A stretch of 64,000 bases of DNA from Cyclobacteriaceae bacterium (GTDB lineage: Bacteria; Bacteroidota; Bacteroidia; Cytophagales; Cyclobacteriaceae). The notes beneath the pieces are model-generated. The model saw nothing but the letters and a program-made list of their open reading frames with translations. It did no database searches and was not told the origin of the DNA. The DNA lies in assembly GCA_028284125.1 (NCBI GenBank), contig JANQSI010000006.1:1-64000 (forward strand). The letters are read 5' to 3'. Position numbers and translations under genes: made by a program. The stretch's first letter is position 1; every line of letters begins with the position of its first letter. Of this stretch, positions 18,183 through 27,637 are shown one piece after another.

Positions 18183-18914
18183 ATGAAAAACTTGAAGGAA
18201 ATCATCCAAGATCTGGAGGAAATGGCCAATCCCGAATACACTCAAAAAATGAGCTATTTCGGAATTAAAAGTACTACTGCTTTAGGTATAAAAAATGCCG
18301 ATTTAAAGCCTTACGCAAAAATTTTGGGAAAGGATCAAAAGTTAGCAGAAGAACTTTGGGGAGTCAACATTCATGAAGCAAAGCTGTTAGCGATTTTGCT
18401 CATGGAACCAAAGAAACTCACAATTGATACTGCTGAAAAAATTGCTTCTGAAATCTATTCCTGGGATATATGTGATGGACTTGGAATGAAAATATTTTCC
18501 AAAACTCCTTTTGCATTAGAAAAGGCAATGGAATGGACGGAACGCGAGCCAGAATTTGAAAAAAGAGCTGGCTTTGCCACGATGATAGGAATCATTCTAG
18601 ACAAGAAAGTTCCTGACACCACAATAGAACGGTTTTTCCCAATATTGGAAAGAGAAGCTTGGGATGACAGAAATTTTGTGAAAAAAGCTGTCAATTGGGT
18701 ATTGAGGCAGGCAGGTAAACGAAACCTGGAATTGAATGAAAAAGCGATCACGTGTGCTGAAAGAATTCAACGTCAAAATACCAAATCTGCAAGATGGATC
18801 GCTGCTGATGCGCTAAGGGAATTAAAAAGTGAGATAATAAAGGAAAGGCTGGAAAATAAAGAAAAAAGAAGAGCGGACAAGGAGTCCGCTCTGTTCACCA
18901 CCAATCCCGATTAG
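18183..18914 (+). CDS. DNA alkylation repair protein (AlkD-like HEAT repeat)
   Basis: A 243-residue all-helical protein of the AlkD/AlkC-like superfamily, whose members remove or bind alkylated bases. Features of the family include SYFGIKSTTALGI near residue 23, the WDICDGLG region near 98, and DDRNFVKKAVNWVLRQAGKR near 160. The last 30 residues are basic and charged. Its 3' end overlaps a hairpin that is a terminator on the other strand. Confidence 0.85.
   Translation: MKNLKEIIQDLEEMANPEYTQKMSYFGIKSTTALGIKNADLKPYAKILGKDQKLAEELWGVNIHEAKLLAILLMEPKKLTIDTAEKIASEIYSWDICDGLGMKIFSKTPFALEKAMEWTEREPEFEKRAGFATMIGIILDKKVPDTTIERFFPILEREAWDDRNFVKKAVNWVLRQAGKRNLELNEKAITCAERIQRQNTKSARWIAADALRELKSEIIKERLENKEKRRADKESALFTTNPD
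18861..18892 (-). terminator. Terminator downstream of fabH, inside the end of the AlkD-like gene
   Basis: AGAGCGGAC/GTCCGCTCT gives a perfect 9-bp stem followed on the minus strand by TCTTTTTTC. A second hairpin (TCCCGAT/ATCGGGA, 18905-18922) lies between it and fabH. Confidence 0.6.
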
Positions 18915-19080
18915 CATCGGGAAAAAACTTACTACCGCCTAGTAGTATTGCAAATCTAATACATATAATGGTTTGCAATTCAGATTTTAGCAAATATCGC
19001 AATCCACTGTACAGATTAATTCATTTATCAACTCTACAACTTATCTACAGAGTTATAATATCCTTAATACAATGTTATAA

Positions 19081-20046
19081 CTAAGACCACTTAACAATTG
19101 TTCCCGCGAATGTGAGCCCCCCACCAAAACCTATCATAAGAACGGTCATACCGGGTTTAATTGTTCCTTTCGCGACTTCTTTTTCGATGGCCAGTGGAAT
19201 CGATGCTGATGACGTGTTTCCATGGTCAGTCACACTCTCGGGTATTTTTTCCATAGGGAAATTCAGGTCTTTCGATATCCCTTCCAAGATTCTTAAATTG
19301 GCACTATGAGGGACAATGAAATCAATGTCATCAAGCGTAAGATTCGCCTGAGCAACTAACTCTCTTATCTTGTTAGGAATACTTCCTACCGCCCATTTAA
19401 AAACCGTTCTACCGTTTTGAACAATTTTACCATTTGTTATCGCCTCTTTTCCATTGATTATTTTATTCTGCCTTGTGAGGTACAAATCATGTCCCAGTTC
19501 ACTCTCAGTTCCGGAGTTGAAAGCTAAAAAATGCTCCTCTTCTGAGGGCTCAACAATCGCTGCTCCGGCTCCATCTCCAAAAAGAATACATGAGGTTCTA
19601 TCTGTGAAATCAGTAATTCTGCTCAACGCCTCAGCACCTACCACCAGCACTTTCTTATAAACTCCTGAATTAATGAATCCATGTGCTATCTGAAGTCCAT
19701 AGACAAACCCAGCACAAGCAGCATAGATGTCAATACAACCTGCACTTTCAATACCCAATTTGTCCTGAATCCGAGAAGCTGTATTTGGCATTGTCTGATC
19801 GGGAGATGTTGTGCATACAACGATAAATTCCACATCTTTTACATCATTTCCACTTTTGGAAACTAAGTTCTCGACCGCCTTGACAGACATATCGCTTGTC
19901 AGTTCTCCCTCAGCAGCTACTCTCCTCGTTTTAATACCCGTTCTGGTAACTATCCACTCATCGTTGGTATCGATCAACTTCTCGAAGTAGTGATTATCTA
20001 CTATTTTCTCAGGCGCGTACGTACCAAACCCCGTAATTTTTGACAT
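19081..20046 (-). CDS. fabH: 3-oxoacyl-ACP synthase III
   Basis: Starts fatty acid chains by condensing acyl-CoA with malonyl-ACP. The 321 residues carry the catalytic triad: Cys in YAACAGF near 110, His in PHSAN near 247, Asn in HGNTSSAS near 277, and the terminal GFGGGLTFAGTIV. It stands alone here, without plsX or acpP neighbours, so it may be one of several copies. Confidence 0.93.
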   Translation of the reverse strand: MSKITGFGTYAPEKIVDNHYFEKLIDTNDEWIVTRTGIKTRRVAAEGELTSDMSVKAVENLVSKSGNDVKDVEFIVVCTTSPDQTMPNTASRIQDKLGIESAGCIDIYAACAGFVYGLQIAHGFINSGVYKKVLVVGAEALSRITDFTDRTSCILFGDGAGAAIVEPSEEEHFLAFNSGTESELGHDLYLTRQNKIINGKEAITNGKIVQNGRTVFKWAVGSIPNKIRELVAQANLTLDDIDFIVPHSANLRILEGISKDLNFPMEKIPESVTDHGNTSSASIPLAIEKEVAKGTIKPGMTVLMIGFGGGLTFAGTIVKWS

Positions 20047-20158
20047 ATTAAAGTATTTCGTAAATCCTCTTTATTAGGTGATCAATCTTTTGCAAGACCT
20101 CAATTTGACAAGCAAGTATCCTATAGAGTCACTCGTTTTCCAAACGAATAGCTATAAA

Positions 20159-22180
20159 CTATTTCCTTTCTTTCACCATCTTTTCTATTTCCAACATCTC
20201 ATCTCTAAGCCTTGCCGCTTCCATAAAATCCAGATCTTTGGCAGCTTTTTCCATTTTTCGTTTCGTCTCATCCAACAGTTTTTTCAACTGATCACTCGAC
20301 ATATAGGAAACTACGGGATCTGCTGCGACAGACTGTTCTTCTTCGATGTAATACTTCTTCGCTCCTTTTTTCTTGTCTGCTACTCCAGTCTGTTTTAAGA
20401 TGGCTTCTTTATCTTTTTTGACCGATTTCGGCACAATTCCATGATCTTCATTGTACTCCATCTGTATAGTCCGTCTTCGGTTGGTTTCGTCAATCGCAAG
20501 CTTCATCGAATTGGTGACTTGATCGGCATACATGATCACCATGCCACGCTCGTTTCTTGCTGCTCGTCCTATCGTTTGAACTAAAGACCGTTCGTTTCTT
20601 AAATAGCCTTCTTTATCGGCATCCAGGATTGCGACTAAAGAAACTTCCGGAAGATCTAACCCTTCACGAAGAAGGTTTACTCCAACCAATACATCGAAGA
20701 TTCCCAGACGTAATTCACGTAAAATTTCGACTCTATCCAGCGTATCGACTTCCGAATGAATGTACTTGGTCTTTACTCCAGCATTTAGCAGATATTTGGA
20801 AAGTTCTTCTGCCATCCGTTTGGTTAAAGTCGTAACCAAAATGCGCTCATCCAATTCAACTCGCTGCTGAATTTCCTCCATCAAATCATCAATTTGGTTA
20901 AGGCTTGGACGTACATCAATTACAGGATCTAATAAGCCAGTAGGTCTGATCAACTGCTCGATAATCACTCCTTCTGATTTCCTTAGTTCATATTCCGATG
21001 GAGTAGCGCTTACGAACACCACCTGGTTGATCATTTCTTCAAATTCATTGAAAGTCAATGGTCTGTTATCCAGCGCTGATGGTAATCTAAATCCATAGTC
21101 AACCAAATTGACTTTTCTGCTCCTGTCTCCACCCCACATTCCTCTGACCTGTGGAACCGTAACGTGACTCTCATCAATGATCATAAGGTAATCGTCTGGA
21201 AAATAATCTAGCAAACAGAAGGGCCGACTTCCTGGTGTTCGTCGGTCAAAATACCTGGAATAATTTTCTACACCGGAGCAATAACCAATTTCTCGGATCA
21301 TCTCCACATCAAATTCGGTTCTCTCTTTTAATCTTTTCGCTTCAAGGAATCTTCTTTCGTCTTCGAAAAACTGAACCTGAGCGACCATGTCATCTTGGAT
21401 TTCCTTGATTGCTACTTGCAATTGATCTTTTCCGGTGACAAAAAGATTTGCTGGAAAAATGGTGATGATTCGCTCCTCTGATTGTTTCATCCCCGTGACA
21501 GGATCTATTCGTTGGATTGATTCAATCTCATCGCCCCAAAAAATAAATCGATAGGCAAAGTCTGCATACGCCACAAAAACGTCAACGGTATCGCCTTTGA
21601 CCCGAAAGGTTCCTCGCTTGAATTCGACCTCAGTTCGACTGTATAAAATGTCTACCAAATCGAAGAGGAACTTGTTTCTTGGAATTCTATCTCCCTCTTG
21701 AACTTTTATGACATTCTTTCCAAACTCTTCCGGATTTCCAATTCCATAAATGCAAGAAACTGAGGCTACCACCAAAACATCTCGCCTTCCAGAGAGCAAA
21801 GCTGATGTTGCACTCAGCCTCAGTTTTTCAATTTCCTCATTGATCGAAAGGTCTTTTTCGATGTAAACATTGCTTGTCGGAATGTACGCTTCAGGTTGAT
21901 AATAATCGTAGTAAGAAATGAAATATTCTACTGCATTCTCAGGGAAAAATCGCTTGAACTCTCCATATAGCTGTGCCGCCAATGTCTTGTTGTGACTCAA
22001 AACCAATGTTGGCCGATTTATTTGCTCAACTACATTGGCCATGGTAAAGGTTTTCCCTGAACCTGTAACTCCTAGCAATGTCTGTGAAGGTTCTTCATTT
22101 TCTACGCCTTCCACTAATTGTGCAATGGCCTGCGGCTGATCTCCAGTCGGCTCGTACTCTGAAAAAAGCTTAAAATCCAT
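20159..22180 (-). CDS. uvrB: UvrABC system protein B
   Basis: Helicase-like damage verification subunit of nucleotide excision repair. The 673 residues show Walker A GVTGSGKTF near residue 38, the beta-hairpin YYDYYQPEAYIP near 91, DESHVT near 337, helicase motifs with GRAARN near 543, and a C-terminal UVR domain (near 630-665) for UvrA/UvrC contact. Its start overlaps the aroE stop by one base, so the two genes are coupled. Confidence 0.98.
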   Translation of the reverse strand: MDFKLFSEYEPTGDQPQAIAQLVEGVENEEPSQTLLGVTGSGKTFTMANVVEQINRPTLVLSHNKTLAAQLYGEFKRFFPENAVEYFISYYDYYQPEAYIPTSNVYIEKDLSINEEIEKLRLSATSALLSGRRDVLVVASVSCIYGIGNPEEFGKNVIKVQEGDRIPRNKFLFDLVDILYSRTEVEFKRGTFRVKGDTVDVFVAYADFAYRFIFWGDEIESIQRIDPVTGMKQSEERIITIFPANLFVTGKDQLQVAIKEIQDDMVAQVQFFEDERRFLEAKRLKERTEFDVEMIREIGYCSGVENYSRYFDRRTPGSRPFCLLDYFPDDYLMIIDESHVTVPQVRGMWGGDRSRKVNLVDYGFRLPSALDNRPLTFNEFEEMINQVVFVSATPSEYELRKSEGVIIEQLIRPTGLLDPVIDVRPSLNQIDDLMEEIQQRVELDERILVTTLTKRMAEELSKYLLNAGVKTKYIHSEVDTLDRVEILRELRLGIFDVLVGVNLLREGLDLPEVSLVAILDADKEGYLRNERSLVQTIGRAARNERGMVIMYADQVTNSMKLAIDETNRRRTIQMEYNEDHGIVPKSVKKDKEAILKQTGVADKKKGAKKYYIEEEQSVAADPVVSYMSSDQLKKLLDETKRKMEKAAKDLDFMEAARLRDEMLEIEKMVKERK

Positions 22181-22932
22181 TAGTATTTACTCTTCCAAAT
22201 TTCCCAGGCTCGTTCTGCTTGCAGGTGTAGCATTTCAAAACCATTCTTTGTTTTTGCCCCGAATTCCTTGCCTTTTCGCATGAATGCGGTCTCTTTTGGA
22301 TTATAGACTAAATCAAATAAGTGATGCTTTTTGGTTAGGTATTTGTAAGGAATGCTCGGAAGTGAATCGTTGTTCGGAAACATCCCAAGTGGCGTAGTAT
22401 TGATTACTAAATGAAATCTGTTAAGAATATCAGGTTGTTTGTACAATTGGTCGTATGTATAATCTCCCTTTGTCTTTCGCCTTGACACTTGATAGGAATC
22501 AATTTTAAGTTCTTCCAATGCGACTGCCACTGCCTTAGATGATCCTCCTGAGCCTAGAATTAATGCCTCGCCCTTAAAATTTCCTATCCACTTTTTCAAT
22601 GATTCTTTGAAGGCTGGATAGTCAGTATTGTAGCCATGCAGTTTTCCATTTCTCTTCATGATCACATTCGCTGCACCAACTTTTATGACACTTAGATCCT
22701 GATGATCCAAAAAGCGAATCACCTTTTCCTTATGAGGTACAGTCACATTAACTCCGATAAGGTCTGTATTCGTTAACCACAATGCAGGAAACTCTTTGAG
22801 ATATTCCATTTGGAACAACTCGTAAGAATGATCCTTTAATTTGAGTTCTTTGAACTTCTTCTGGAAAAATTCTTTCGAATAGCTATGACCCAACGGAAAC
22901 CCTACTAGTCCAAATCTTTTCATAGAAACCAA
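22180..22932 (-). CDS. aroE: Shikimate dehydrogenase
   Basis: Reduces 3-dehydroshikimate with NADPH in aromatic amino acid synthesis. The 250-residue protein contains the substrate motif GFPLGHSYSK near the start, NVTVPHKEK near residue 63 (catalytic Lys), GYNTDYPAF near 98, and the dinucleotide motif LGSGGSSKAV near 124. Met4 is the more likely start (MKRFGLVG). Confidence 0.94.
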   Translation of the reverse strand: MVSMKRFGLVGFPLGHSYSKEFFQKKFKELKLKDHSYELFQMEYLKEFPALWLTNTDLIGVNVTVPHKEKVIRFLDHQDLSVIKVGAANVIMKRNGKLHGYNTDYPAFKESLKKWIGNFKGEALILGSGGSSKAVAVALEELKIDSYQVSRRKTKGDYTYDQLYKQPDILNRFHLVINTTPLGMFPNNDSLPSIPYKYLTKKHHLFDLVYNPKETAFMRKGKEFGAKTKNGFEMLHLQAERAWEIWKSKY

Positions 22933-22978
22933 GGCTTATGACTAAGTTAATTCTGAATTTTTAGAAAATACGTCTTGA

Positions 22979-23872
22979 TCATTTATCATTCCCAGCAGAT
23001 CTTTTTTCCAGAAGATAAACCAGCAAAAATCCACCAATCATTAGGGCAAGTGAAGTGGCCAATTGGCCGTTAACAGCAGGCAAATTCCAGATGTAACCGA
23101 TCGCCTTTTCCTTGCCCTCAGATGTTTCGGTAATCGTATTCTTCCATGGCCAAATGATCAATAATGACCCAAATACGAATCCGGTTAATATTCCAATCGT
23201 TTGGTCCTTGTAGTTAGCAAAAAGGTATGAAAGCAAACGAGAGAGCAAAACAAGTCCGGCAATACATCCAATAACAATTGGCACCAAGACTGAAAAATCG
23301 AAGCTGCTCACGGCTCTAAGCACGAGTAAATAGTTTCCCATTAACAGCAAAACATATGAACCAGAAAGGCCAGGAAGTATCATGCTTGAAACGGCTGCAA
23401 CACCGCAAAGCGTTAAATAGAAAAAAGAATCATTCGATTGCGCCGGTGGGAGGAATGCAATCGAAACTGCAATGGCTGTGCCTAAAACAAATGAGGCAAC
23501 AGAAGCGAAATTGAGCTTTTCTATTTTTCTACCAACTGCAATAATTGACGCCACAATCAGTCCGAAGAAAAATGAGAGTGTCAAAACCTCATGGTTTTCA
23601 AAAGCTAGCTCCAAAATTTTGGCCAAACTGAGAATGCTGACAAAAACACCGAGGAATAGAATGGACAAGAAATTCAGATCAACTCGTTTTGAAAACTCAC
23701 TGAAATTGCCACTAAAGAATAATTTCAAAGATTCAAGATCAATGCTTTTTAGTGCATTGATTAATCGCTCGTAAATGCCTGTAATAAAGGCGACTGTGCC
23801 ACCAGAAACTCCAGGAATCACATTTGCAGCGCCCATCGCAACACCTTTAAGAAAAAGGATCAAACCGTTCAT
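22979..23872 (-). CDS. DUF368 membrane protein, probable polyprenyl-phosphate transporter
   Basis: A 297-residue polytopic protein with about eight membrane segments and two related motifs, IPGVSGGTVA near residue 20 and LPGLSGSYVL near 164, an internal duplication typical of DUF368. Members of this family (PopT) have been shown to return undecaprenyl phosphate across the membrane for cell-wall and polysaccharide synthesis. The assignment to that role here is by family only. Confidence 0.88.
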   Translation of the reverse strand: MNGLILFLKGVAMGAANVIPGVSGGTVAFITGIYERLINALKSIDLESLKLFFSGNFSEFSKRVDLNFLSILFLGVFVSILSLAKILELAFENHEVLTLSFFFGLIVASIIAVGRKIEKLNFASVASFVLGTAIAVSIAFLPPAQSNDSFFYLTLCGVAAVSSMILPGLSGSYVLLLMGNYLLVLRAVSSFDFSVLVPIVIGCIAGLVLLSRLLSYLFANYKDQTIGILTGFVFGSLLIIWPWKNTITETSEGKEKAIGYIWNLPAVNGQLATSLALMIGGFLLVYLLEKRSAGNDK

Positions 23873-23964
23873 AACGCGAACTTAATCAAAGTCTTTTTGA
23901 GGGTGCGAGGTTTATTTTTTGTATTACATATAAATCTGAAATTTTCTAATACCACCCATACAAC

Positions 23965-24597
23965 ATGAAACGAATAGCATTAATAACAATATTACTCACG
24001 GCCACAATCACCACATTTTCACAGTCTTTTGATACTGAGGATTACAGTAATCAGAAAAAGAGAATTATTAAAATGGAATTCTTTTCTCCGCTGACTACTC
24101 ACACCACATTCGGGTACGAGCAGTACATTAAAGACTGGGTTTCCTGGGAAGCTAAAGTTGGATTCATAGGTTTAGGCACTAACGCCGACGAGAGCGGTAA
24201 TTCAAGTGGATTTTTGCTTCGAGGTGGCCCGAAATTTAAACTTAATCCTGATTTTGTAACTAGAGACCTCAGAGGCTCCCACCTGTTAAGTGGAAAATAT
24301 ATTCGCCCGGAAATTGTATTGTCCTTCTACAACGAAGATGTAACTGATTTCACAAATGGTGGAACAGAAATCACAACAAGAGAGAGCTTTAGGTCTTTTG
24401 CTTTTCTTATCAATTATGGAAGACAGTACATTTTGGCAGACATTATGTCAATTGACTGGCACTTAGGAATCGGTTACGGTTTTGACAACTATAACAAAGA
24501 CAATGATGGAAAATATCATCACAGTCATACCAATGGTAGCAATGATTTTCCTATTGCTCTTTCAGCCGGATTTACAATCGGTCTTTTATTGAAATAA
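23965..24597 (+). CDS. Outer membrane beta-barrel protein
   Basis: A 210-residue protein with a signal peptide (ending near TTFSQS) and alternating amphipathic strands rich in Gly and aromatic residues, ending in the hydrophobic strand FTIGLLLK. The size suits an 8-stranded barrel. No ligand or function can be inferred. It converges on the next gene with a 2-bp gap. Confidence 0.75.
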   Translation: MKRIALITILLTATITTFSQSFDTEDYSNQKKRIIKMEFFSPLTTHTTFGYEQYIKDWVSWEAKVGFIGLGTNADESGNSSGFLLRGGPKFKLNPDFVTRDLRGSHLLSGKYIRPEIVLSFYNEDVTDFTNGGTEITTRESFRSFAFLINYGRQYILADIMSIDWHLGIGYGFDNYNKDNDGKYHHSHTNGSNDFPIALSAGFTIGLLLK

Positions 24598-24599
24598 AA

Positions 24600-25355
24600 T
24601 CAAAGAAAGAAGTCGAAAGTATCCCCTCTTAGTCCAAGTCTAATGGTTTCAAGAGGGATTACTTCATTTGGGGCAATATTTCCAAGGTTGACGTTTGATC
24701 CACACAATTTGATAAACCATACTTGTTGAGCTTTTTGAGGAGCTTCCCAAAGGATTTTTTCAGCTGGGATCTTCGTTAAAATTTCTTCTACGAGCCCTTG
24801 CCTAACTTCTCCAGAATCTCGGAACAAACCGACATTACCACTCTCCCTTGCCTCTCCTATTACTTTCCAGGCTCCAGCATCCAGCTCCATTTGCATCTGT
24901 TCGATCCATTTATATGGCGGGATGATCTTGGCGGCATCTTTTGAACCTACCTCACTCAATACAGTGACTTGATCTGAGAGTTTCTTGATGTATTCACATT
25001 TATCCTCTCCGCTCATTTCGATAGATCCGTCAGAGACTTCAGCGTACTCCAGCTTGTACTTATCCAGAACAGCTCGAAAATCATCGAACTGATCTCGAAC
25101 GATGAAAGCTTCGAATAGTGTCCCGCCAAGGTAGCATGGGATGTTCGCACTTCTGTAGAGTTCTATTTTTTCTTTAAGATTTGGAGTCACATATGAAGTG
25201 GCCCATCCAAGCTTCACTATATCAATGTATTCACCACTCACCTCGATCAAGTCGTTGACTTCTCTTGGGCTTAGGCCTTTATCCATGACCATGGTGAATC
25301 CTTCTGTACGTGGTTTTTTTGTTCTTTCCGGTAGGTTGTTTAGGTAATAATTCAT
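24600..25355 (-). CDS. Phosphosulfolactate synthase (ComA) family protein
   Basis: A 251-residue TIM-barrel protein. The family condenses sulfite with phosphoenolpyruvate to (R)-phosphosulfolactate, the first step of coenzyme M synthesis in archaea; bacterial relatives occur widely. Recognisable segments are MVMDKGLSP near residue 22, VKLGWATSYV near 47, YLGGTLFEAF near 75, EVSDGSIEMS near 105 and EVGSKDA near 134. There are no other ComA-pathway genes beside it. In Bacteroidota a sulfonate role, such as supply for sulfonolipids, is only a guess. Confidence 0.85.
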   Translation of the reverse strand: MNYYLNNLPERTKKPRTEGFTMVMDKGLSPREVNDLIEVSGEYIDIVKLGWATSYVTPNLKEKIELYRSANIPCYLGGTLFEAFIVRDQFDDFRAVLDKYKLEYAEVSDGSIEMSGEDKCEYIKKLSDQVTVLSEVGSKDAAKIIPPYKWIEQMQMELDAGAWKVIGEARESGNVGLFRDSGEVRQGLVEEILTKIPAEKILWEAPQKAQQVWFIKLCGSNVNLGNIAPNEVIPLETIRLGLRGDTFDFFL

Positions 25356-25422
25356 TTACGGGTGTACTAGGTTATTTTTAGCAGCCGCAAAAATCAGAAA
25401 TATATCCGATAAAAAAAATGAT

Positions 25423-26826
25423 CTATTCTTTGTCTTTTCTGAACTGATCTATGATCCTGTAGAGCGCCTTTTGGGTAGGTAAATTGGGGAAAAAATCAAA
25501 CAAGACTTCATGACCCTCATAGTCCAACATTAGGGCCGTTTCCAATCTATTAATGGCACTTTTGTAGTTTCCTGAACCTATCATATAAACTACGCCTCTG
25601 TAATACAATTCAGCATTTGATGGACATTCGTCTAAGCCCGACTCTAAGACAGAGATGGCCTGATCATAATCTCCTTGTTCATAGTAAATAAGTGACCAAT
25701 CCAACCAAACGTCTGGATTTTCAGCATCCATTTCACTTGCTTGAGAATATGCATCAATTGCTGAAACTAAATTTCCAGTTTTGAATTCCGCGTCAGCTAC
25801 AGCTTTCCAATAGACCGGGTTTTCTGAACTGAGCTTGAGTGCTTTATTTAAGAAATGAATCGCTTCATACCATTTTTCCTGAAGCGCTAAACATACTCCA
25901 ACACCGTACCAAGCTTCATGGTACATCTGGTCTAATTTGGTAGCCTTCTGGTAGTATTTAATGGCTAACTCGTGTTGTCCGAGTTTTTCGTAAGCAGCAC
26001 CCATGTGACTATAAATCTCAGGGGATGCCCCTTCCAAGTCAAAGGTTTTTAGGTACGCAGTTAGTGCTTCTTCGAATCTTTCTGAATTCATCAAAGCATT
26101 GCCCATGTTGAACCAGGCACTACTGAATTCATCATCTATTGCCGTGGCGTATTCATATGAATCAACAGCATCATCGAATCGTTTTAACTTGTTTTGGACG
26201 ATACCAATGTTGTACCACGCATATTCGGAGTATGGGTCCTGATCAATGAATTTTTGATAATAGGAAAGGCTGCTTTCCAGTTCTCCTGAAACATCAAGAC
26301 AATAGGCTAATTCATACAAGGCATTTTCATTGTGCATGTTGATCTCAATGGCCTTTTTGTATTGGTCTGCCGCATCTGAATACTTTCCAAGCCCTTGATA
26401 AGCCATTCCAATGTTGAAGTAAACTTCGTCCTTGTCCTCAACATTTATTACTGCGCTTTCATAGCATTCGATAGCCTGCTCAAACTCACTTAACACACAA
26501 TGAACTGATCCTTTTTGAATCAATAATTCTGGATCATTTGGGTGCATACTTAACGTATGATCTAAGATATCAATCGCTTCATGTCCTTTATCTAGTTTTA
26601 TCAAGACATCCACTTTTTCGATTGTCAGATCAACTGAGAATGGAAATTGATCTAGTGAAACCTCAGTAGCTTTTAGCGCTTTGTTAAACTTTTCCTGATT
26701 CAAATAGTAGTTTATTATTTGAATAAAAGATTCTTCATCGAAGTAGTGATTCTCCTTGTTTTTAACAAAAGCTTCAAACTTCCTAATCAACTCCCTCTCT
26801 TCCTTGCGTTTATGTTCTTCGTGCAT
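25423..26826 (-). CDS. Tetratricopeptide repeat protein
   Basis: A 467-residue protein made almost wholly of 34-residue TPR units (about twelve), with the typical W/G/Y/A/P spacing, e.g. YFNIGMAYQGLGKYSDAADQ near 135 and AWYNIGIVQNKLKRFDDAVD near 205. No signal peptide or membrane segment, so a cytoplasmic scaffold is likely. It precedes no obvious partner. Confidence 0.9.
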   Translation of the reverse strand: MHEEHKRKEERELIRKFEAFVKNKENHYFDEESFIQIINYYLNQEKFNKALKATEVSLDQFPFSVDLTIEKVDVLIKLDKGHEAIDILDHTLSMHPNDPELLIQKGSVHCVLSEFEQAIECYESAVINVEDKDEVYFNIGMAYQGLGKYSDAADQYKKAIEINMHNENALYELAYCLDVSGELESSLSYYQKFIDQDPYSEYAWYNIGIVQNKLKRFDDAVDSYEYATAIDDEFSSAWFNMGNALMNSERFEEALTAYLKTFDLEGASPEIYSHMGAAYEKLGQHELAIKYYQKATKLDQMYHEAWYGVGVCLALQEKWYEAIHFLNKALKLSSENPVYWKAVADAEFKTGNLVSAIDAYSQASEMDAENPDVWLDWSLIYYEQGDYDQAISVLESGLDECPSNAELYYRGVVYMIGSGNYKSAINRLETALMLDYEGHEVLFDFFPNLPTQKALYRIIDQFRKDKE

Positions 26827-26917
26827 TTATTCGCCGTATCTGATGATGAATATGCTTGTCAAATTAGCTTTTAAAAGAGTAAAACAATCAATTCAGTATA
26901 AAAAGTTTTCCACAACT

Positions 26918-27637
26918 TCAACTCAATGATGCGTTCCTTAAAAATTGTGATTTAGAGAGCTTTTTGACCATCTGATTTCTCAATCCTTCTTCTAAGAAAT
27001 GTATTTGTTCAAAGCGATGAAGGTCTGATCCCAAAAAGTCGATCATGTTTTTTTCAAATAAAGTTTTAGCTATTTTCTGTGGCATTTTTCCATAAAATCC
27101 AGCAAATGAACTTATCGTTACCTGAAAGAAAACACCCATCTTTTTCAGTTCATACAACCACTCTAAATCACCTTCCAGGAACCGATATCTCTCTGGATGC
27201 GCAAGGACAGGCAAATACCCCTTTGACTGAAGATCAAAAAGGCAACTTTCAAAAAAAAGAGGCTTATTCAAAAAAGACGACTCGACTAGAACGTAATTAG
27301 ATCCAAATGACAAAATATTTTCATTACGATTTACTTTTTTCATAAAGACCTCATCGACGAAGTATTCAGCTGCCGCCTCAATTTCAAAGTCAATGTTTTC
27401 CTCATGCAATCTATTTTGAAGAGATTCCAGTCCATTCAAAATTGAATCCTTTGAGTTGGGGTAGTTGGGATGGATATGAGGTGTTGTGATTGCTTTTGCA
27501 TAACCAATCTCAACAAACTTTCTGATCACTTCAATGGATTGTTCCAGGGTCCTCACTCCATCATCTATTCCAGGAATAAGGTGAGAATGTATATCAACTA
27601 CAGGAGTTGCTAATTCTCTTCTACCAAAACCGAACAT
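26918..27637 (-). CDS. CpsB/YwqE-type PHP tyrosine phosphatase
   Basis: A 239-residue PHP-domain metalloenzyme that dephosphorylates bacterial tyrosine kinases of capsule systems. The metal-binding motif DIHSHLIPGIDDG is at residues 14-26, TTPHIHPNYP near 51, LAHPERY near 140 and GSDLHR near 196. It overlaps the kinase gene by one base, so kinase and phosphatase are co-expressed. Confidence 0.92.
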   Translation of the reverse strand: MFGFGRRELATPVVDIHSHLIPGIDDGVRTLEQSIEVIRKFVEIGYAKAITTPHIHPNYPNSKDSILNGLESLQNRLHEENIDFEIEAAAEYFVDEVFMKKVNRNENILSFGSNYVLVESSFLNKPLFFESCLFDLQSKGYLPVLAHPERYRFLEGDLEWLYELKKMGVFFQVTISSFAGFYGKMPQKIAKTLFEKNMIDFLGSDLHRFEQIHFLEEGLRNQMVKKLSKSQFLRNASLS

